In this document: in pieces, positions 26,557 to 36,119 of the stretch
Layout of the letters: every line of letters starts with the position of its first letter
Position numbering within the stretch: position 1 is the first letter of the stretch
Origin: Terriglobia bacterium
GTDB taxonomy: Bacteria > Acidobacteriota > Terriglobia > Acidiferrales > UBA7541
DNA length: 36,555 nucleotides
Assembly: GCA_020073585.1 (NCBI GenBank)
Contig: JAIQEV010000055.1
Coordinates: 1-36,555, forward strand
Direction: 5' to 3'
Made by a program: the position numbers and the translations under genes
Notes under the pieces: model-generated
What the model saw: the letters and a program-made list of their open reading frames with translations, nothing else
The model's database searches: none
What the model was told of the DNA's origin: nothing

Positions 26557-27330
26557 CTACCACGCCGGGCCGCTTACCTCGCGCGGCCTCGTCAGGATCC
26601 ACGGCCCGCCGGCCGTCACCGCGACGGTGTGCTCGAAATGCGCGGAAGCGCTGCCGTCCGCGGTTTCCGCCGTCCACTCGTCCCGCATGTGCACATCCGG
26701 CTTGCCCGCGTTGACCATCGGCTCCACCGCGATGACCATGCCTTCCTGCAACCGCGCGCCGCGTCCCGGCTCGCCGTAGTTCGGCAGGTTGGGCTCGTCG
26801 TGCATCTTGGTGCCGATGCCGTGCCCCACAAACTCCCGCACCACCGAGAAGCCGTTCTGCTCCACCAGGCTCTGCACCGCGTGCCCCACGTCGCCCAGCC
26901 TGTTGCCCGGCCGCATCTTCTCGATGGCCCGGTCCAGCGCGTCGCGGGTCACCTCCAGCAGCTTCCGCAGCTCCGGCCGGATGTTCCCGACCGGCACGGT
27001 CACCGCCGAATCCGCGTAGTACCCGTCCACTTCCATCCCGAAATCGATCGAGATGATGTCGCCCTCGCGCAGCTTGCGCTTCGCCGAGGGAATCCCGTGA
27101 ACGATCTCGCTGTTCACCGACGTGCACAGCACGCAGGGATAGCCGCGGTAGCCCTTGAACGCCGCGTGCCCCGGCTGGCCCGCGATGCGCGCCTCGGCGA
27201 ACTTCTCGAGGTCCATCGTGGTCAGCCCCGGCTCCACGATCTTGCGCAGCGCCGTCAGCACATCCCACACCAGCAAACCGGCGCGGTGCATCTTTTCCAG
27301 CTCTTCCGCGCTGCGCAGATGAATGGCCAT
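26557..27330 (-). CDS. map: Methionine aminopeptidase, type I
   Basis: This removes the initiator methionine from nascent proteins. The 257-aa pita-bread enzyme has all metal ligands: D96 (IISIDFG), D107 (YYADSAVTV), H170 (VGHGIGTKMHDEP), E203 (AVEPMVN) and E233 (HFEHTVAVT), plus the catalytic H79 (IVHGIP). No N-terminal zinc-finger extension is present. It is tightly packed, beginning 4 bases after the adk stop and ending 15 bases before infA. Confidence 0.97.
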   Translation of the reverse strand: MAIHLRSAEELEKMHRAGLLVWDVLTALRKIVEPGLTTMDLEKFAEARIAGQPGHAAFKGYRGYPCVLCTSVNSEIVHGIPSAKRKLREGDIISIDFGMEVDGYYADSAVTVPVGNIRPELRKLLEVTRDALDRAIEKMRPGNRLGDVGHAVQSLVEQNGFSVVREFVGHGIGTKMHDEPNLPNYGEPGRGARLQEGMVIAVEPMVNAGKPDVHMRDEWTAETADGSASAHFEHTVAVTAGGPWILTRPREVSGPAW

Positions 27331-27334
27331 CGCT

Positions 27335-28033
27335 TCACCGCGCTTTGCGCAGAATCTCCGTCACCCGCCGCGTCACGTCCGCCACTTCCGCGGCCGCGTC
27401 CACATCCGCGAGCACGCCCTGCGACCGGTAGTACTCCACCAGCGGCGCGGTCTGTTCCGCGTACGCCTGCAGCCGCGGCCCGATCACTTCTTCCCGGTCA
27501 TCCGGCCGCTGCACCAGCTCGCCGCCGTCGTGGTCGCAGCGGTTGGGCACCTTCGGCGGGCGCTCGTACACATTATAAATCTCGCCGCCCACCTGGCACA
27601 TCCGCCGCCCCGTCAGCCGCTTCAAGAGCAGCCCCGGATCCACCACGAAGTGAATCACCGCGGGCCGCCCGAAACCGCCCTGCTTCAGCAACTCGCCCAG
27701 CCACTTGGCCTGCGCTTCCGTGCGCGGGATGCCGTCCAGCACGAAACCGTGCGCGCAATCCGGCCGGGAAATCCGCTCGCCGATCATGCCCATCACGATG
27801 GGGTCCGGCACCAGCCCGCCGTTCTCCATAATCGGCTTGGCCTGCCGCCCCAGCGGCGTTCCCTTCTCGACGTGTTCCCGGAACATGTCCCCCGTCGAGA
27901 GGTGCGGCGCTCCATAGAGCCGCGTAATTTCCTTGGCCTGCGTCCCCTTGCCCGCCCCGGGCGGCCCGATAAAGATCACCGCGCGGTCGAGCTTCTCGAG
28001 GGGGCGCTTCTTCGATTGTCCGGCCTCGGCCAA
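27335..28033 (-). CDS. adk: Adenylate kinase
   Basis: This interconverts ATP + AMP and 2 ADP in the cytosol. The 232 aa start with TTG at 28033; GAGGAG lies 6 bases upstream and no ATG occurs before the P-loop. The P-loop GPPGAGKGT is at 23-31, then STGDMFR (46-52), GFVLDGIPRT (96-105) and the LID at about 140-180. The LID keeps C146, C166 and D169 of the zinc-type C-x2-C ... C-x2-D motif, but the second cysteine is Gly149, so zinc binding is doubtful. About 15 extra residues precede the core. It follows secY by 14 bases. Confidence 0.95.
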   Translation of the reverse strand: MAEAGQSKKRPLEKLDRAVIFIGPPGAGKGTQAKEITRLYGAPHLSTGDMFREHVEKGTPLGRQAKPIMENGGLVPDPIVMGMIGERISRPDCAHGFVLDGIPRTEAQAKWLGELLKQGGFGRPAVIHFVVDPGLLLKRLTGRRMCQVGGEIYNVYERPPKVPNRCDHDGGELVQRPDDREEVIGPRLQAYAEQTAPLVEYYRSQGVLADVDAAAEVADVTRRVTEILRKAR

Positions 28034-28047
28034 GCCGCTCTCCTCGA

Positions 28048-29445
28048 TTACCGCCGGCTGCGCACCCGGCCCTTGCGTGCAAATCCTTCGTAATTGCGCA
28101 TGACCAGCTGGGCTTCGAGCTGCTGCACGGTGTCCATGGCCACGCCCACGACGATCAGCAGCGAAGTTCCGCCAAAGTAAAATTGCACGCCCAGCCCTTC
28201 CAGAATCCAGCGCGGGAAGTGCGCGTCAAACCACGGCCCGATCATCCACAGGTGGTGCAGCTTGATGCCCGCGATCATCCACTCCGGCAGCAGGCAGACC
28301 ATCGCCAGGTACACCGCGCCGATGAACGTCAGGCGCTTCAGAATCCGGCTGATGTGCTCCGAGGTGTTGCGTCCCGGACGGATCCCGGGGATGAATCCCC
28401 CGTTCTTGCGCATGTTGTCGGCCAGCTCGGTGGGATTGAAGACGATGCCCACGTAGAAAAAGGCGAAGACCAGAATCATCGTTACATAGACCGCGGTATA
28501 CAGCGGTTCGCCCCAGCGCAGCCAGTCGCCAATGTCCTTGATGAACTTATAGTGCGGGAAGATCAGCGCCGCGGTCGCCGGAAACGCCAGCAGCGAGCTC
28601 GCAAAAATCGGCGGAATCACCCCGCCGGAATTGACGCGCAGCGGCAGGTAGGTCATCTGCCCGCCGAGCACCTTGCGGCCCACCACGCGCTTGGCGTACT
28701 GCACCGGAATGCGCCGCTGCCCGCCTTCCACGTAGATGATGAAGGCCACCACCGCGATCATCAGCCCGACCAGCAGCAGCAGGGCCAGCGGGGTGAACGG
28801 CCCCCAGGCCGCGGTCTTGGCCTTTTCGTAGAGGTCCGCGATGGCCCGCGGCAGCCCCACCACGATGCCCACGAAAATGATCAGCGACATGCCGTTGCCG
28901 ATCCCGCGCTCGCTGATCTGCTCGCCCAGCCACATGATGAAGGCCGAGCCGGTGGTCAGCGTTAGGATGGTCATGAGCATGAAGCGCGCGCCGGGATGAT
29001 AAACCAGCGACTGCCCGCTCATGGTCTGCGCCTGCAGCGTCGTGGCGATGCCGATGGACTGGATGACGCTCAGCACGATGGTCATGTACCGCGTGTACTG
29101 CGTGATCTTGCGCCGCCCCAGCTCGCCTTCCTTCTGCAGGCGCTCCAGGTAGGGAAAAACCACCGTGAGCAGCTGCAAAATGATGGACGAGGTGATGTAG
29201 GGCATGATGCCCAGCGCGAAAATCGTCAGCCGGCGGAAGTTGCCGCCGCTGAACAGATCGAAAATCCCCAGCACCGAGCCCTTGCCCTGCTCGAAGAGCT
29301 GCTGCAGCAGCGCGGTGTTGATCCCCGGGGTGGGAATGTGCGCGCCGATGCGGTAGACCGCCAGCAGCGCCAGGGTGAACAGCAGCCGCTTCCGCAGGTC
29401 TTCGATGCGGAACAGATTCGCCAGTGCCTGTAGGAATCGGTTCAT
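28048..29445 (-). CDS. secY: Protein translocase channel subunit SecY
   Basis: The pore of the Sec translocon in the inner membrane and partner of SecA (5775-8744). The 465 aa contain ten membrane helices. Landmarks are LAVYRIGAHIPTPGI (first helix), the plug-side FSGGNFRRLTIFALGIMPYI, SLIIFVGIVVGLP, GGQRRIPVQYAKR and the C-terminal LLIVVGVAMDTVQQLEAQLV. It is placed between rplO and adk as in most spc operons. Confidence 0.97.
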   Translation of the reverse strand: MNRFLQALANLFRIEDLRKRLLFTLALLAVYRIGAHIPTPGINTALLQQLFEQGKGSVLGIFDLFSGGNFRRLTIFALGIMPYITSSIILQLLTVVFPYLERLQKEGELGRRKITQYTRYMTIVLSVIQSIGIATTLQAQTMSGQSLVYHPGARFMLMTILTLTTGSAFIMWLGEQISERGIGNGMSLIIFVGIVVGLPRAIADLYEKAKTAAWGPFTPLALLLLVGLMIAVVAFIIYVEGGQRRIPVQYAKRVVGRKVLGGQMTYLPLRVNSGGVIPPIFASSLLAFPATAALIFPHYKFIKDIGDWLRWGEPLYTAVYVTMILVFAFFYVGIVFNPTELADNMRKNGGFIPGIRPGRNTSEHISRILKRLTFIGAVYLAMVCLLPEWMIAGIKLHHLWMIGPWFDAHFPRWILEGLGVQFYFGGTSLLIVVGVAMDTVQQLEAQLVMRNYEGFARKGRVRSRR

Positions 29446-29452
29446 GCGCGCC

Positions 29453-29950
29453 CTAGGCCACGACCTCGAAGGTTCCGCCCGCGGCGGTGATTTTCTGCTT
29501 GGCCGACTCGCTGAACGCCTGGGCCTGCACGGCCAGCTTGGTCTTCAGTTCGCCTTCGCCCAAAACCTTGATGGGGTCCGTGGCCCGGCGCACGAAACCG
29601 TGCGCGCGCAGCAGTTCCGGCGTCACCGTATCGCCCGCCGCGAACACATTCAGCTCTTCCACGTTGACCACCGAAAATCCCTGCCCGAACGGGTTGTGGA
29701 ACCCGCGCTTGGGCATGCGCCGGTGCAGCGGCATCTGCCCGCCCTCGAAGCCCCGCCGCCGCTGATAACCGGTGCGCGCCTTCTGGCCCTTGTTGCCGCG
29801 GCCCGCGGTCTTGCCGAGCTTCGAGCCCATGCCGCGGCCCACGCGCACTTTGCGTCCGCGCGAACCCTTGGCCGGCTGCAGGTTCGACAGGCTTACCGGC
29901 CTGCGGCTGCCCGCTTCTTTTTTGCGCTCGCCCGTTTCTTTGGTCGCCAT
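29453..29950 (-). CDS. rplO: Ribosomal protein L15
   Basis: A late-assembling 50S protein. The core starts LSNLQPAKGSRGRKVRVGRGMGSKLGKTAGRGNKGQKAR, with the Gly/Arg-rich loop GYQRRRGFEGGQMPLHRRMPKRGF, and the globular end is INP-like (AVQAQAFSESAKQKITAAGG). About 20 charged residues precede the usual start (MATKETGERKKEAGSRRPVS). It is seven bases from secY. Confidence 0.96.
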   Translation of the reverse strand: MATKETGERKKEAGSRRPVSLSNLQPAKGSRGRKVRVGRGMGSKLGKTAGRGNKGQKARTGYQRRRGFEGGQMPLHRRMPKRGFHNPFGQGFSVVNVEELNVFAAGDTVTPELLRAHGFVRRATDPIKVLGEGELKTKLAVQAQAFSESAKQKITAAGGTFEVVA

Positions 29951-29959
29951 CTCCGCCCC

Positions 29960-30157
29960 TTACTCCACCACGACCACGAGGTGCCGGACCTTGTGAATCA
30001 TCCCGCGCACTTCGGGGGTGTCCTGCCGCTCGACGACGCGGTTCATCTTGCGCAGCCCCAGACCCTTGATGGTCTGCCGGATGTCATCCGTGCTGCCGAT
30101 ATCGCTCTTGACCCACTTAACCTTCACGGTGCCGGCCGTTTTCTGCTTGCCCGTCAT
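29960..30157 (-). CDS. rpmD: Ribosomal protein L30
   Basis: A small 50S protein of 65 aa. [51 protein letters not shown] is the family fold. The ATG overlaps the rpsE stop by four bases (ATGA), so translation is coupled. Confidence 0.95.
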   Translation of the reverse strand: MTGKQKTAGTVKVKWVKSDIGSTDDIRQTIKGLGLRKMNRVVERQDTPEVRGMIHKVRHLVVVVE

Positions 30158-30717
30158 GCGCGTTCACCCGCCGTCTTGTGCTTGCCCGTCAGTTCTTCCA
30201 CGGTCTTGGAGCGCGTTTCCGCCACCTGCGCCGCGTCCTTCAGGCTGAGCAGCGCCGCGAACGTGGCCTTGACCACGTTGTGCGGGTTCGAGGTGCCGAT
30301 GGACTTGGTCATCACGTTGGTGATTCCCGCCACCTGCATCACCTTGCGCACCGGACCCCCGGCGATTACCCCCGTGCCTTCCGAGGCCGGCTTCAGCAGC
30401 ACCTGTGCCGAGCCGTAGGTTCCCAGCACCTGGTGCGGGATGGTCGTGCCCTTCATGTTCAGCTTGATCAGGTTCTTCTTGGCCTGTTCGATGCCCTTCT
30501 TGATGGCCATGGGCACTTCGCGGGCCTTGCCCATGCCGAAGCCGGCGTGGCCGTGATGGTCGCCCACCACCACCAGCGCCGAAAAGCTCATGTTCTTGCC
30601 GCCCTTGACCACTTTCGTGACGCGGTTGATCGCGATCACGTCGTCTTTGAGGTCCGCTGGGTTGACTTCCAGCAGCCGCCGTACCGCCAGGCTATCCCGC
30701 AAAATTTGCTTGGACAT
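30154..30717 (-). CDS. rpsE: Ribosomal protein S5
   Basis: A 30S protein that guards decoding accuracy and the mRNA entry side. The 187 aa have the double-stranded-RNA-binding fold ([39 protein letters not shown]) and the C-terminal domain ([34 protein letters not shown]). The tail [20 protein letters not shown] is slightly long. The start lies three bases after the rplR stop. Confidence 0.97.
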   Translation of the reverse strand: MSKQILRDSLAVRRLLEVNPADLKDDVIAINRVTKVVKGGKNMSFSALVVVGDHHGHAGFGMGKAREVPMAIKKGIEQAKKNLIKLNMKGTTIPHQVLGTYGSAQVLLKPASEGTGVIAGGPVRKVMQVAGITNVMTKSIGTSNPHNVVKATFAALLSLKDAAQVAETRSKTVEELTGKHKTAGERA

Positions 30718-30720
30718 AGG

Positions 30721-31101
30721 TTAGAACTGTAACCCCGCTTCCCTTGCCGCATCGGCCAGCGCTTTTACGCGGCCGTGATACTTGTAGCCACCCCGGTCGA
30801 ATACCACCTTGGCGATCTTCGCCGCCTTGGCGCGCTCGGCGACGATCTTGCCGATCACTTTGGCCGCGGCGATGTTGCCGCCGCCCTTGAGCTGCTTCTT
30901 GGTCTCTTTGTCCACCGAGCTCGCGGAGACCAGCGTGCTCCCCGTGCGGTCGTCGATGATCTGCGCGTAGATGTGCCCCAGCGAGCGGTACACGCACAGC
31001 CGCGGCCGCTCCGCCGTGCCTTCCACCTTCATGCGCACGCGCTCATGCACCCGTCGGCGGTGCTCGTCGCGCGAAATCCTGCGTACCGATATCCTGGCCA
31101 C
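30721..31101 (-). CDS. rplR: Ribosomal protein L18
   Basis: A 5S rRNA-binding protein of the central protuberance, 126 aa. Typical blocks are [69 protein letters not shown] and [17 protein letters not shown]. Confidence 0.96.
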   Translation of the reverse strand: MARISVRRISRDEHRRRVHERVRMKVEGTAERPRLCVYRSLGHIYAQIIDDRTGSTLVSASSVDKETKKQLKGGGNIAAAKVIGKIVAERAKAAKIAKVVFDRGGYKYHGRVKALADAAREAGLQF

Positions 31102-31113
31102 GTTCGCTTCTCC

Positions 31114-31656
31114 TTACCCGCCGGCCTTGGCTCCGGCCTTGCCGGCCTTCTTCTTCAGGCGCTCGCCGGTGATGCGCACGCCCTTCTGCTTGTAGGGATC
31201 CGGCGGGCGCAGCGCGCGGAGATCCGCGGCCACCTGCCCGACCTGCCCTTTATCCGCGCCGCTCACCACCAGGTGCGTCTGCTTCTCCACGGTGATGGTG
31301 ATGCCTTCGGGGATCGGAAACACCACCGGATGCGAATAGCCCAGCGCGAAGTTCACCGCCTTGCCCTTGAGTTCCGCGCGGTAGCCGACGCCCACGATGT
31401 CCAGATCCTTCTTGAAGCCCTCGGTCACGCCGCGCACGGCGTTGGCCACCAGCGCCCGCGCCAGTCCATGCACCGCGCGGTGCTCTTCGCTGGCCCGCGT
31501 GGCCGTCAGCACGCCTTCCTTCTGCTCGAAGTGAATGCCCGCCGGAAGCAGCACCGCCAGCTTGCCCTTCGGCCCCTGCACTTCGACACGGCCGCCCGGC
31601 AGCGCCACCTTCACGCCGCTCGGCACCGCAATCGGTTTACGCCCAATACGTGACAT
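31114..31656 (-). CDS. rplF: Ribosomal protein L6
   Basis: A 50S protein near the factor-binding site, with two repeated alpha/beta domains. The 180 aa begin [17 protein letters not shown]. The signature [22 protein letters not shown] ends the second domain, followed by a short Ala/Gly tail. Confidence 0.97.
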   Translation of the reverse strand: MSRIGRKPIAVPSGVKVALPGGRVEVQGPKGKLAVLLPAGIHFEQKEGVLTATRASEEHRAVHGLARALVANAVRGVTEGFKKDLDIVGVGYRAELKGKAVNFALGYSHPVVFPIPEGITITVEKQTHLVVSGADKGQVGQVAADLRALRPPDPYKQKGVRITGERLKKKAGKAGAKAGG

Positions 31657-31680
31657 CGTCTTGTCCCCGCCCTTCGCTTC

Positions 31681-32079
31681 CTACCACACTTCGCAGAGTA
31701 TTTCGCCGCCGACGCGCGCTTTGCGCGCGGCCCGCCCGCTCATCAGGCCCTTGGGGGTGGTCACGATGCTGATCCCCAACCCGCCCACCACGGGCTTGAT
31801 CTCCAGCGCTCCGGTGTAACGCCGCGCGCCCGGCTTGGAAATCCGCCGCAGCCCGGTAATCACGCTTCTCCGGTCCGGCGTGTACTTCAGGAATACGCGC
31901 AGCGTCTTGCGCACCTTGTTCTCGTCCACCATCTTGTAGGTGGCGATGTAGCCTTCGTCCTTGAGAATGCGCGCAATCTCCACCTTCAGCTTGGAGGCCG
32001 GCACGTCCAGCCGCGCGTGCTTGGCGGCCACCGCGTTGCGGATGCGCGTCAGAAAATCGGCAATCGGATCGGTCTGCAT
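31681..32079 (-). CDS. rpsH: Ribosomal protein S8
   Basis: A 16S rRNA central-domain binder and, in enterics, the translational repressor of the spc operon. The 132 aa begin [17 protein letters not shown] and end [14 protein letters not shown]; the signature [18 protein letters not shown] is intact. Confidence 0.97.
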   Translation of the reverse strand: MQTDPIADFLTRIRNAVAAKHARLDVPASKLKVEIARILKDEGYIATYKMVDENKVRKTLRVFLKYTPDRRSVITGLRRISKPGARRYTGALEIKPVVGGLGISIVTTPKGLMSGRAARKARVGGEILCEVW

Positions 32080-32089
32080 CGTTTGGTCC

Positions 32090-32275
32090 TTACCAGCTCG
32101 CTTTCGTTACGCCGGGAATCTCGCCCCGCAGCGCCATGCCGCGGAAGCAGATGCGGCACAGTTCGAATTTACGGATATAGGCCCGCGCGCGCCCGCACAG
32201 CCGGCAGCGGTTGCGCACCCGCACCTTGAACTTGGCCTTCTTCTTGGTCTTGGCAATCTTGGCTGTACGCGCCAT
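32090..32275 (-). CDS. rpsN: Ribosomal protein S14, zinc (type Z) form
   Basis: A 61-aa S14 of the short zinc-containing type. [20 protein letters not shown] holds the two C-x2-C pairs, and [17 protein letters not shown] is the conserved end. The long zinc-free form is not present in this window. Confidence 0.97.
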   Translation of the reverse strand: MARTAKIAKTKKKAKFKVRVRNRCRLCGRARAYIRKFELCRICFRGMALRGEIPGVTKASW

Positions 32276-32278
32276 TCG

Positions 32279-32842
32279 CTATCCTTCCTTCGCCACGCTG
32301 GCCGTGCGCAGCGGCACACCCAGCAGCTTCAGCAGCTCGCGGCCCTCTTCGTCGTTCTTCGCCGTGGTGGTCAGGGTGATGTTCATGCCCTTGATCTTGT
32401 CCACGCGCGTGTAATCGATCTCCGGAAACACCAGCTGGTCCTTCAGCCCCAGGGTGTAGTTCCCCCGGCCGTCAAAGGCGTTGGAGGGCAGGCCCTTGAA
32501 GTCGCGCACGCGCGGCAGCACCACGTTGCACAAGCGGTCGAGAAACTCGTACATGCGCTCGCCGCGCAGGGTCACCGCGCAGCCGATGGGCATGCCCTTG
32601 CGGATCTTGAAGTTGGCGATGGACTTCTTGGCCCGCGTCTGCATGGCCCGCTGCCCGGTGATCTGTCCCAGCTCCACCGCGGCGGTATCCAGTAGCTTCA
32701 CGTTCTGGCTGGCTTCGCCCAGCCCGATGTTCAGCGTGATCTTCTGCAATTTCGGCACGGCCATCGGGTTGGTCCATCCGAAGCGCTTCATCAGCGCCGG
32801 CACCGCTTCTTTGCGGTAGCGTTCCTGCATTCGGCTCATCAT
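32279..32842 (-). CDS. rplE: Ribosomal protein L5
   Basis: A 5S rRNA-binding protein that touches the P-site tRNA and S13. The 187 aa include [59 protein letters not shown] and a C-terminal end [10 protein letters not shown]. The frame starts MMSRMQERY; the first or second ATG is the start. It is four bases from rpsN. Confidence 0.97.
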   Translation of the reverse strand: MMSRMQERYRKEAVPALMKRFGWTNPMAVPKLQKITLNIGLGEASQNVKLLDTAAVELGQITGQRAMQTRAKKSIANFKIRKGMPIGCAVTLRGERMYEFLDRLCNVVLPRVRDFKGLPSNAFDGRGNYTLGLKDQLVFPEIDYTRVDKIKGMNITLTTTAKNDEEGRELLKLLGVPLRTASVAKEG

Positions 32843-32861
32843 GGATTTCTTTGCCTCGCTC

Positions 32862-33209
32862 CTACTTGTCCAGCGTCGTCGCGCAGCGCCGGCACGAGCG
32901 CGTCCGCGTGCCGTCCGGCAGTTGCGTGTGGCCCACCCGCGTGTGCTTCCCGCAGGACGGGCAGACGATCATCACGTTCGAGACGTTGATCGGCGCTTCC
33001 TTCTCCACGATCCCGCCCTTGATGTTCTTCCCCGGGTTGGGCCGCGTGTGCCGCTTGATCATGTTGGCGTGCTCGACCACCACCGCGTTCTTCTTGGGAT
33101 GCACGGACAGCACCCGCCCGGTCTTCCCGCGGTCGCGCCCGCTCATCACCTTCACCTGGTCGCCCTTGCGGACGCTGAATACGTGTCGTACGAGTTCCCG
33201 TTTTCTCAT
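32862..33209 (-). CDS. rplX: Ribosomal protein L24
   Basis: An assembly-initiating 50S protein with an N-terminal KOW motif ([22 protein letters not shown]). Two C-x2-C pairs ([12 protein letters not shown] and SCRRC) form a zinc-ribbon-like C-terminus, as in many non-proteobacterial L24. 115 aa. It follows rplN. Confidence 0.96.
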   Translation of the reverse strand: MRKRELVRHVFSVRKGDQVKVMSGRDRGKTGRVLSVHPKKNAVVVEHANMIKRHTRPNPGKNIKGGIVEKEAPINVSNVMIVCPSCGKHTRVGHTQLPDGTRTRSCRRCATTLDK

Positions 33210-33218
33210 AGCCTTCGC

Positions 33219-33587
33219 CTACCACACTTCCGGAGCGAGCGAGACGATCTTGGTGAATTGCTTGTCCCGCAGCTCGCGCGCCACCGGCCCGAACACGCGC
33301 GTGCCCACCGGCTCGTTGGCGTCGTTGATCAGCACCGCGGCGTTGTCGTCAAACCGGATGTACGTGCCGTCCTTGCGCCGCCGTTCCTTGCGCATGCGCA
33401 CAATCACCGCTTTCACCACGGTGCCCTTCTTGATCGGGCTTTCCGGTGTCGCTTCCTTCACCGACGCGGTCACGATGTCCCCGAGCCCCGCCTTCAGCCC
33501 CGCATCGCCGCCGATCGGCAGAATGCACATCAGCTTCCGCGCGCCGGAATTGTCGGCCACCGTCAGCCAGGTTCGCATCTGAATCAT
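33219..33587 (-). CDS. rplN: Ribosomal protein L14
   Basis: A 50S protein at the subunit interface and the binding site for the silencing factor RsfS. 122 aa, the exact family length; [50 protein letters not shown] and [18 protein letters not shown] are diagnostic. GGGGAG is placed 8 bases before the ATG. Confidence 0.97.
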   Translation of the reverse strand: MIQMRTWLTVADNSGARKLMCILPIGGDAGLKAGLGDIVTASVKEATPESPIKKGTVVKAVIVRMRKERRRKDGTYIRFDDNAAVLINDANEPVGTRVFGPVARELRDKQFTKIVSLAPEVW

Positions 33588-33609
33588 TGTTCGGCTCCCC
33601 TGTCTTCCC

Positions 33610-33903
33610 TTACTCCGCCGACGTCTTGCGCGTCAGCACTTCCGCGAGCCGCCAGCGCTTCAGCCGCGAGAGCGGCCGCGAGGCGATGATGCGCACCGTG
33701 TCGCCCTGCCGCGCCTCGCGCTGCTCGTCATGCGCGTAAAACTTCTTGGAGATGCGCACCACGCGGTGGTACTTCGGATGCTTCACCAGCCGCGCCACCT
33801 CCACCACGATGGTCTTTTCCATCTTCGCGCTGGTCACCTTGCCCACCAGCTCCTGCCGCTGATGGCGCTCCGGCGCCGGCGTTGCCTGTGTTCCACTGGT
33901 CAT
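33610..33903 (-). CDS. rpsQ: Ribosomal protein S17
   Basis: A primary 16S rRNA binder with an OB-fold, 97 aa. The core [34 protein letters not shown] and [24 protein letters not shown] is intact; about 15 polar residues precede it. The ATG at 33903 overlaps the rpmC stop (ATGA), which decides the start, although the frame is open far upstream. Confidence 0.96.
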   Translation of the reverse strand: MTSGTQATPAPERHQRQELVGKVTSAKMEKTIVVEVARLVKHPKYHRVVRISKKFYAHDEQREARQGDTVRIIASRPLSRLKRWRLAEVLTRKTSAE

Positions 33904-34115
33904 TGCGCATTCCTCGATTTCCCCAGCTCCCGCTCGCGCAGCAGCGTATTCACCCGCGCCAGGTCCTTCTTGGCCTCGCGCAGCCGCTTCAGCGCTTCGG
34001 CCTGCCCGGTGGACATCTGAAACCTCAGCCGGAAAACCTGCTCGGACAGCTCGCGCTGCTGCAGTTCCAGCTCTTTTGCGTCCGCTTCGCGGAGCTTCTC
34101 GATACGCCGCGGCAT
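33900..34115 (-). CDS. rpmC: Ribosomal protein L29
   Basis: A small helical 50S protein at the tunnel exit that helps dock SRP and trigger factor. 71 aa: EKLREADAKELELQQRELSEQVFRLRFQMSTGQ and RLREAKKDLARVNTLLRERE show the two-helix hairpin. It is translationally coupled to rpsQ. Confidence 0.95.
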   Translation of the reverse strand: MPRRIEKLREADAKELELQQRELSEQVFRLRFQMSTGQAEALKRLREAKKDLARVNTLLRERELGKSRNAQ

Positions 34116-34117
34116 CT

Positions 34118-34534
34118 CTAGAGCCCTCCCGCGCGGTTGACAAACTTGGTCAGAATCGGCAGCTTGTGCGCTGCCAGCAGCAGCGCTTCCTTGGCCGTCG
34201 CTTCGTCAACCCCCGCCATTTCGAACATGATGCGCCCGGGCTTGACCACCGCCACCCACTTCTCCGGCGCGCCTTTGCCCTTGCCCATGCGCGTTTCGGC
34301 GGGCTTCTTGGTGAACGGCTTGTCCGGGAAAACCCGGATCCACAGCTTGCCGCCGCGCTTGATGAACCGCGTGATGGCCACGCGCGAGGCTTCGATCTGC
34401 CGGTCGGTGATCCACGCGGCTTCCAGGGCCTTCAGCCCATACTCCCCGAACGCCAGGCTCCCGCCGCGCCACGCTTTCCCCGAGCGGCGCCCGCGCTGCT
34501 GCTTGCGGTACTTTACTTTCTTGGGCATCAACAT
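34118..34534 (-). CDS. rplP: Ribosomal protein L16
   Basis: A 50S protein that positions the A-site tRNA. The 138 aa contain [20 protein letters not shown], the [47 protein letters not shown] block and the [10 protein letters not shown] end. The start could be 34534 or the ATG at 34528, which gives the more usual MPKK. Confidence 0.97.
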   Translation of the reverse strand: MLMPKKVKYRKQQRGRRSGKAWRGGSLAFGEYGLKALEAAWITDRQIEASRVAITRFIKRGGKLWIRVFPDKPFTKKPAETRMGKGKGAPEKWVAVVKPGRIMFEMAGVDEATAKEALLLAAHKLPILTKFVNRAGGL

Positions 34535-34575
34535 CGTTGTGGTCTCGCTTCCTCAGTCCCTGTGCGCTTTCGTCC

Positions 34576-35253
34576 CTACACCGCGGCGGGCGCGGCGGCC
34601 CGCTCGCGGGTGCGCTGCACGCCGCGTTGCGGAACGTTCTCGCCCTGATAGACCCAGCACTTCACCCCGATGACCCCGTAGGTGGTGTAGGCCTGCGCGA
34701 AGCCAAAATCGATGTCCGCGCGCAGCGTCTGCAGCGGCAGCCGCCCCTGCAGGTACCACTCCTTGCGCGCGATTTCCGCGCCGTTCAGCCGCCCGGCCAC
34801 GCGCACCTTGATCCCCTTGCAGCCGAAGCGCAGCGCCGAATCCACGGCCTTGCGCATCGCCCGCCGGAAAGCGACGCGCTTTTCCAGCTGCAGCGCGATC
34901 GATTCCGCCACCAGTTGCGCGTCCAGCTCCGGACGGTGCACTTCCTGGATGTCGATGTGCACCTCGCGCTTGGTGCGTTTCTGCACTTCCTGCTTCAGCT
35001 TGTCGATCTCCGAGCCCTTGCGCCCGATGATGATGCCCGGGCGCGCGGTGTAGATGCGCACCACCAGCTTGTTCGCGGCGCGCTCGATGTCGATCGAGCT
35101 GATGCCCGCGGACTTCAGGCGTTCCTTCAGCTCGCGGCGCAGTAGCGTATCTTCGTACAGCAGGTCCGCGTAGTCGCGGTCGGCGTACCAGCGCGATTTC
35201 CACGGCTTGTTGTAGCCCAGTCGAAACCCGTACGGGTGTGTCTTCTGTCCCAC
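34576..35253 (-). CDS. rpsC: Ribosomal protein S3
   Basis: A 30S head protein lining the mRNA entry channel, with helicase function together with S4. The 225 aa start with GTG at 35253 ([15 protein letters not shown]), and AAGGAG is 7 bases upstream. The KH domain GIIIGRKG is at 73-80, and the C-terminal domain has [33 protein letters not shown]. It ends with a short Ala/Arg tail. Confidence 0.97.
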   Translation of the reverse strand: MGQKTHPYGFRLGYNKPWKSRWYADRDYADLLYEDTLLRRELKERLKSAGISSIDIERAANKLVVRIYTARPGIIIGRKGSEIDKLKQEVQKRTKREVHIDIQEVHRPELDAQLVAESIALQLEKRVAFRRAMRKAVDSALRFGCKGIKVRVAGRLNGAEIARKEWYLQGRLPLQTLRADIDFGFAQAYTTYGVIGVKCWVYQGENVPQRGVQRTRERAAAPAAV

Positions 35254-35264
35254 TCTGGCTCTCC

Positions 35265-35774
35265 TTACTTCTTGCCCTTCTTCGGCGCTGCCGGCTTGCC
35301 CACCAGGGCCTTGCGCACACGCCGCGCGGCGCCCCGGACGCCCTTCTGCGATTCGGCTTCCGCCGCGGCGGCCGCCACGCGCTCCTGCGCGGCCACGTGA
35401 TGCTCGCTCACGCCCAGCCAGACGTGCGCCGTGCGCTTCTGGTAGCGGAACGCGCGGCCCATCGGCGCCGGGCGCAGCCGCTTCCAGCGCGGCCCTTCAT
35501 TGATAAAACACTCGGTCACATACAGCGCGTCTTCGTCCAGCGGCGTCCCGGCGTTGTCGGCTTTCACCTGAGCGTTGGCGATGGCGCTGTCGAGGACCTT
35601 CTCGATCTGCCGCGCCGCGCGCTTCGGCGTGAACTTCAGGATGCGCTTGGCGGCGTTCACGTTCTGCCCGCGGATCAGGTCGATCACCAGCCGCGCCTTC
35701 TGCGGCGACAGGTGCACGTAGCGCAACAGCGCGTGCGCTTCGATGGATGCGGATTGCGTGGTCACGTCAGCCAT
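35265..35774 (-). CDS. rplV: Ribosomal protein L22 with basic C-terminal tail
   Basis: A 50S protein whose beta-hairpin narrows the exit tunnel. The core ([43 protein letters not shown], hairpin [20 protein letters not shown]) spans about residues 12-125. The remaining 45 residues form an Ala/Lys/Arg-rich tail, so the 169 aa exceed the usual 110-115. The tail should lie on the ribosome surface. Confidence 0.96.
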   Translation of the reverse strand: MADVTTQSASIEAHALLRYVHLSPQKARLVIDLIRGQNVNAAKRILKFTPKRAARQIEKVLDSAIANAQVKADNAGTPLDEDALYVTECFINEGPRWKRLRPAPMGRAFRYQKRTAHVWLGVSEHHVAAQERVAAAAAEAESQKGVRGAARRVRKALVGKPAAPKKGKK

Positions 35775-35777
35775 GGC

Positions 35778-36113
35778 TTATGCCTTCGGCGCTGCGGGTG
35801 CTGCTGCCGCGCCGCCTCCTGCGGGCGCCGGTCCCGCCGCCCTCTCCAGCGCCGCCTTCACGGCGTGGCCCTTGAAGGTGCGCGTCGGCGCAAACTCTCC
35901 CAACTTGTGCCCGACCATCTGCTCGGTCACGTACACCGGGATGAACTTCCGTCCGTTGTGCACCGCGATAGTGTGCCCGATCATCTCCGGCACGATCGTC
36001 GAACGGCGCGACCACGTCTTTACGACCTTTTTTTCATTCCGCGCGTTCAGGCCGTCGACCTTTTCGCGCAGGTGGCCGTCCACAAACGGCCCTTTCTTGA
36101 GTGAACGCGGCAT
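35778..36113 (-). CDS. rpsS: Ribosomal protein S19 with Ala/Pro tail
   Basis: A 30S head protein next to S13. The core [15 protein letters not shown] through [13 protein letters not shown] is standard and about 87 residues long. An extra tail of about 24 residues, rich in Ala, Pro and Gly ([19 protein letters not shown]), makes it 111 aa. Its GGAGG ribosome binding site (36125-36129) lies inside the last codons of the upstream 97-codon gene, and only six bases separate the two genes. Confidence 0.96.
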   Translation of the reverse strand: MPRSLKKGPFVDGHLREKVDGLNARNEKKVVKTWSRRSTIVPEMIGHTIAVHNGRKFIPVYVTEQMVGHKLGEFAPTRTFKGHAVKAALERAAGPAPAGGGAAAAPAAPKA

Positions 36114-36119
36114 TGCTCT

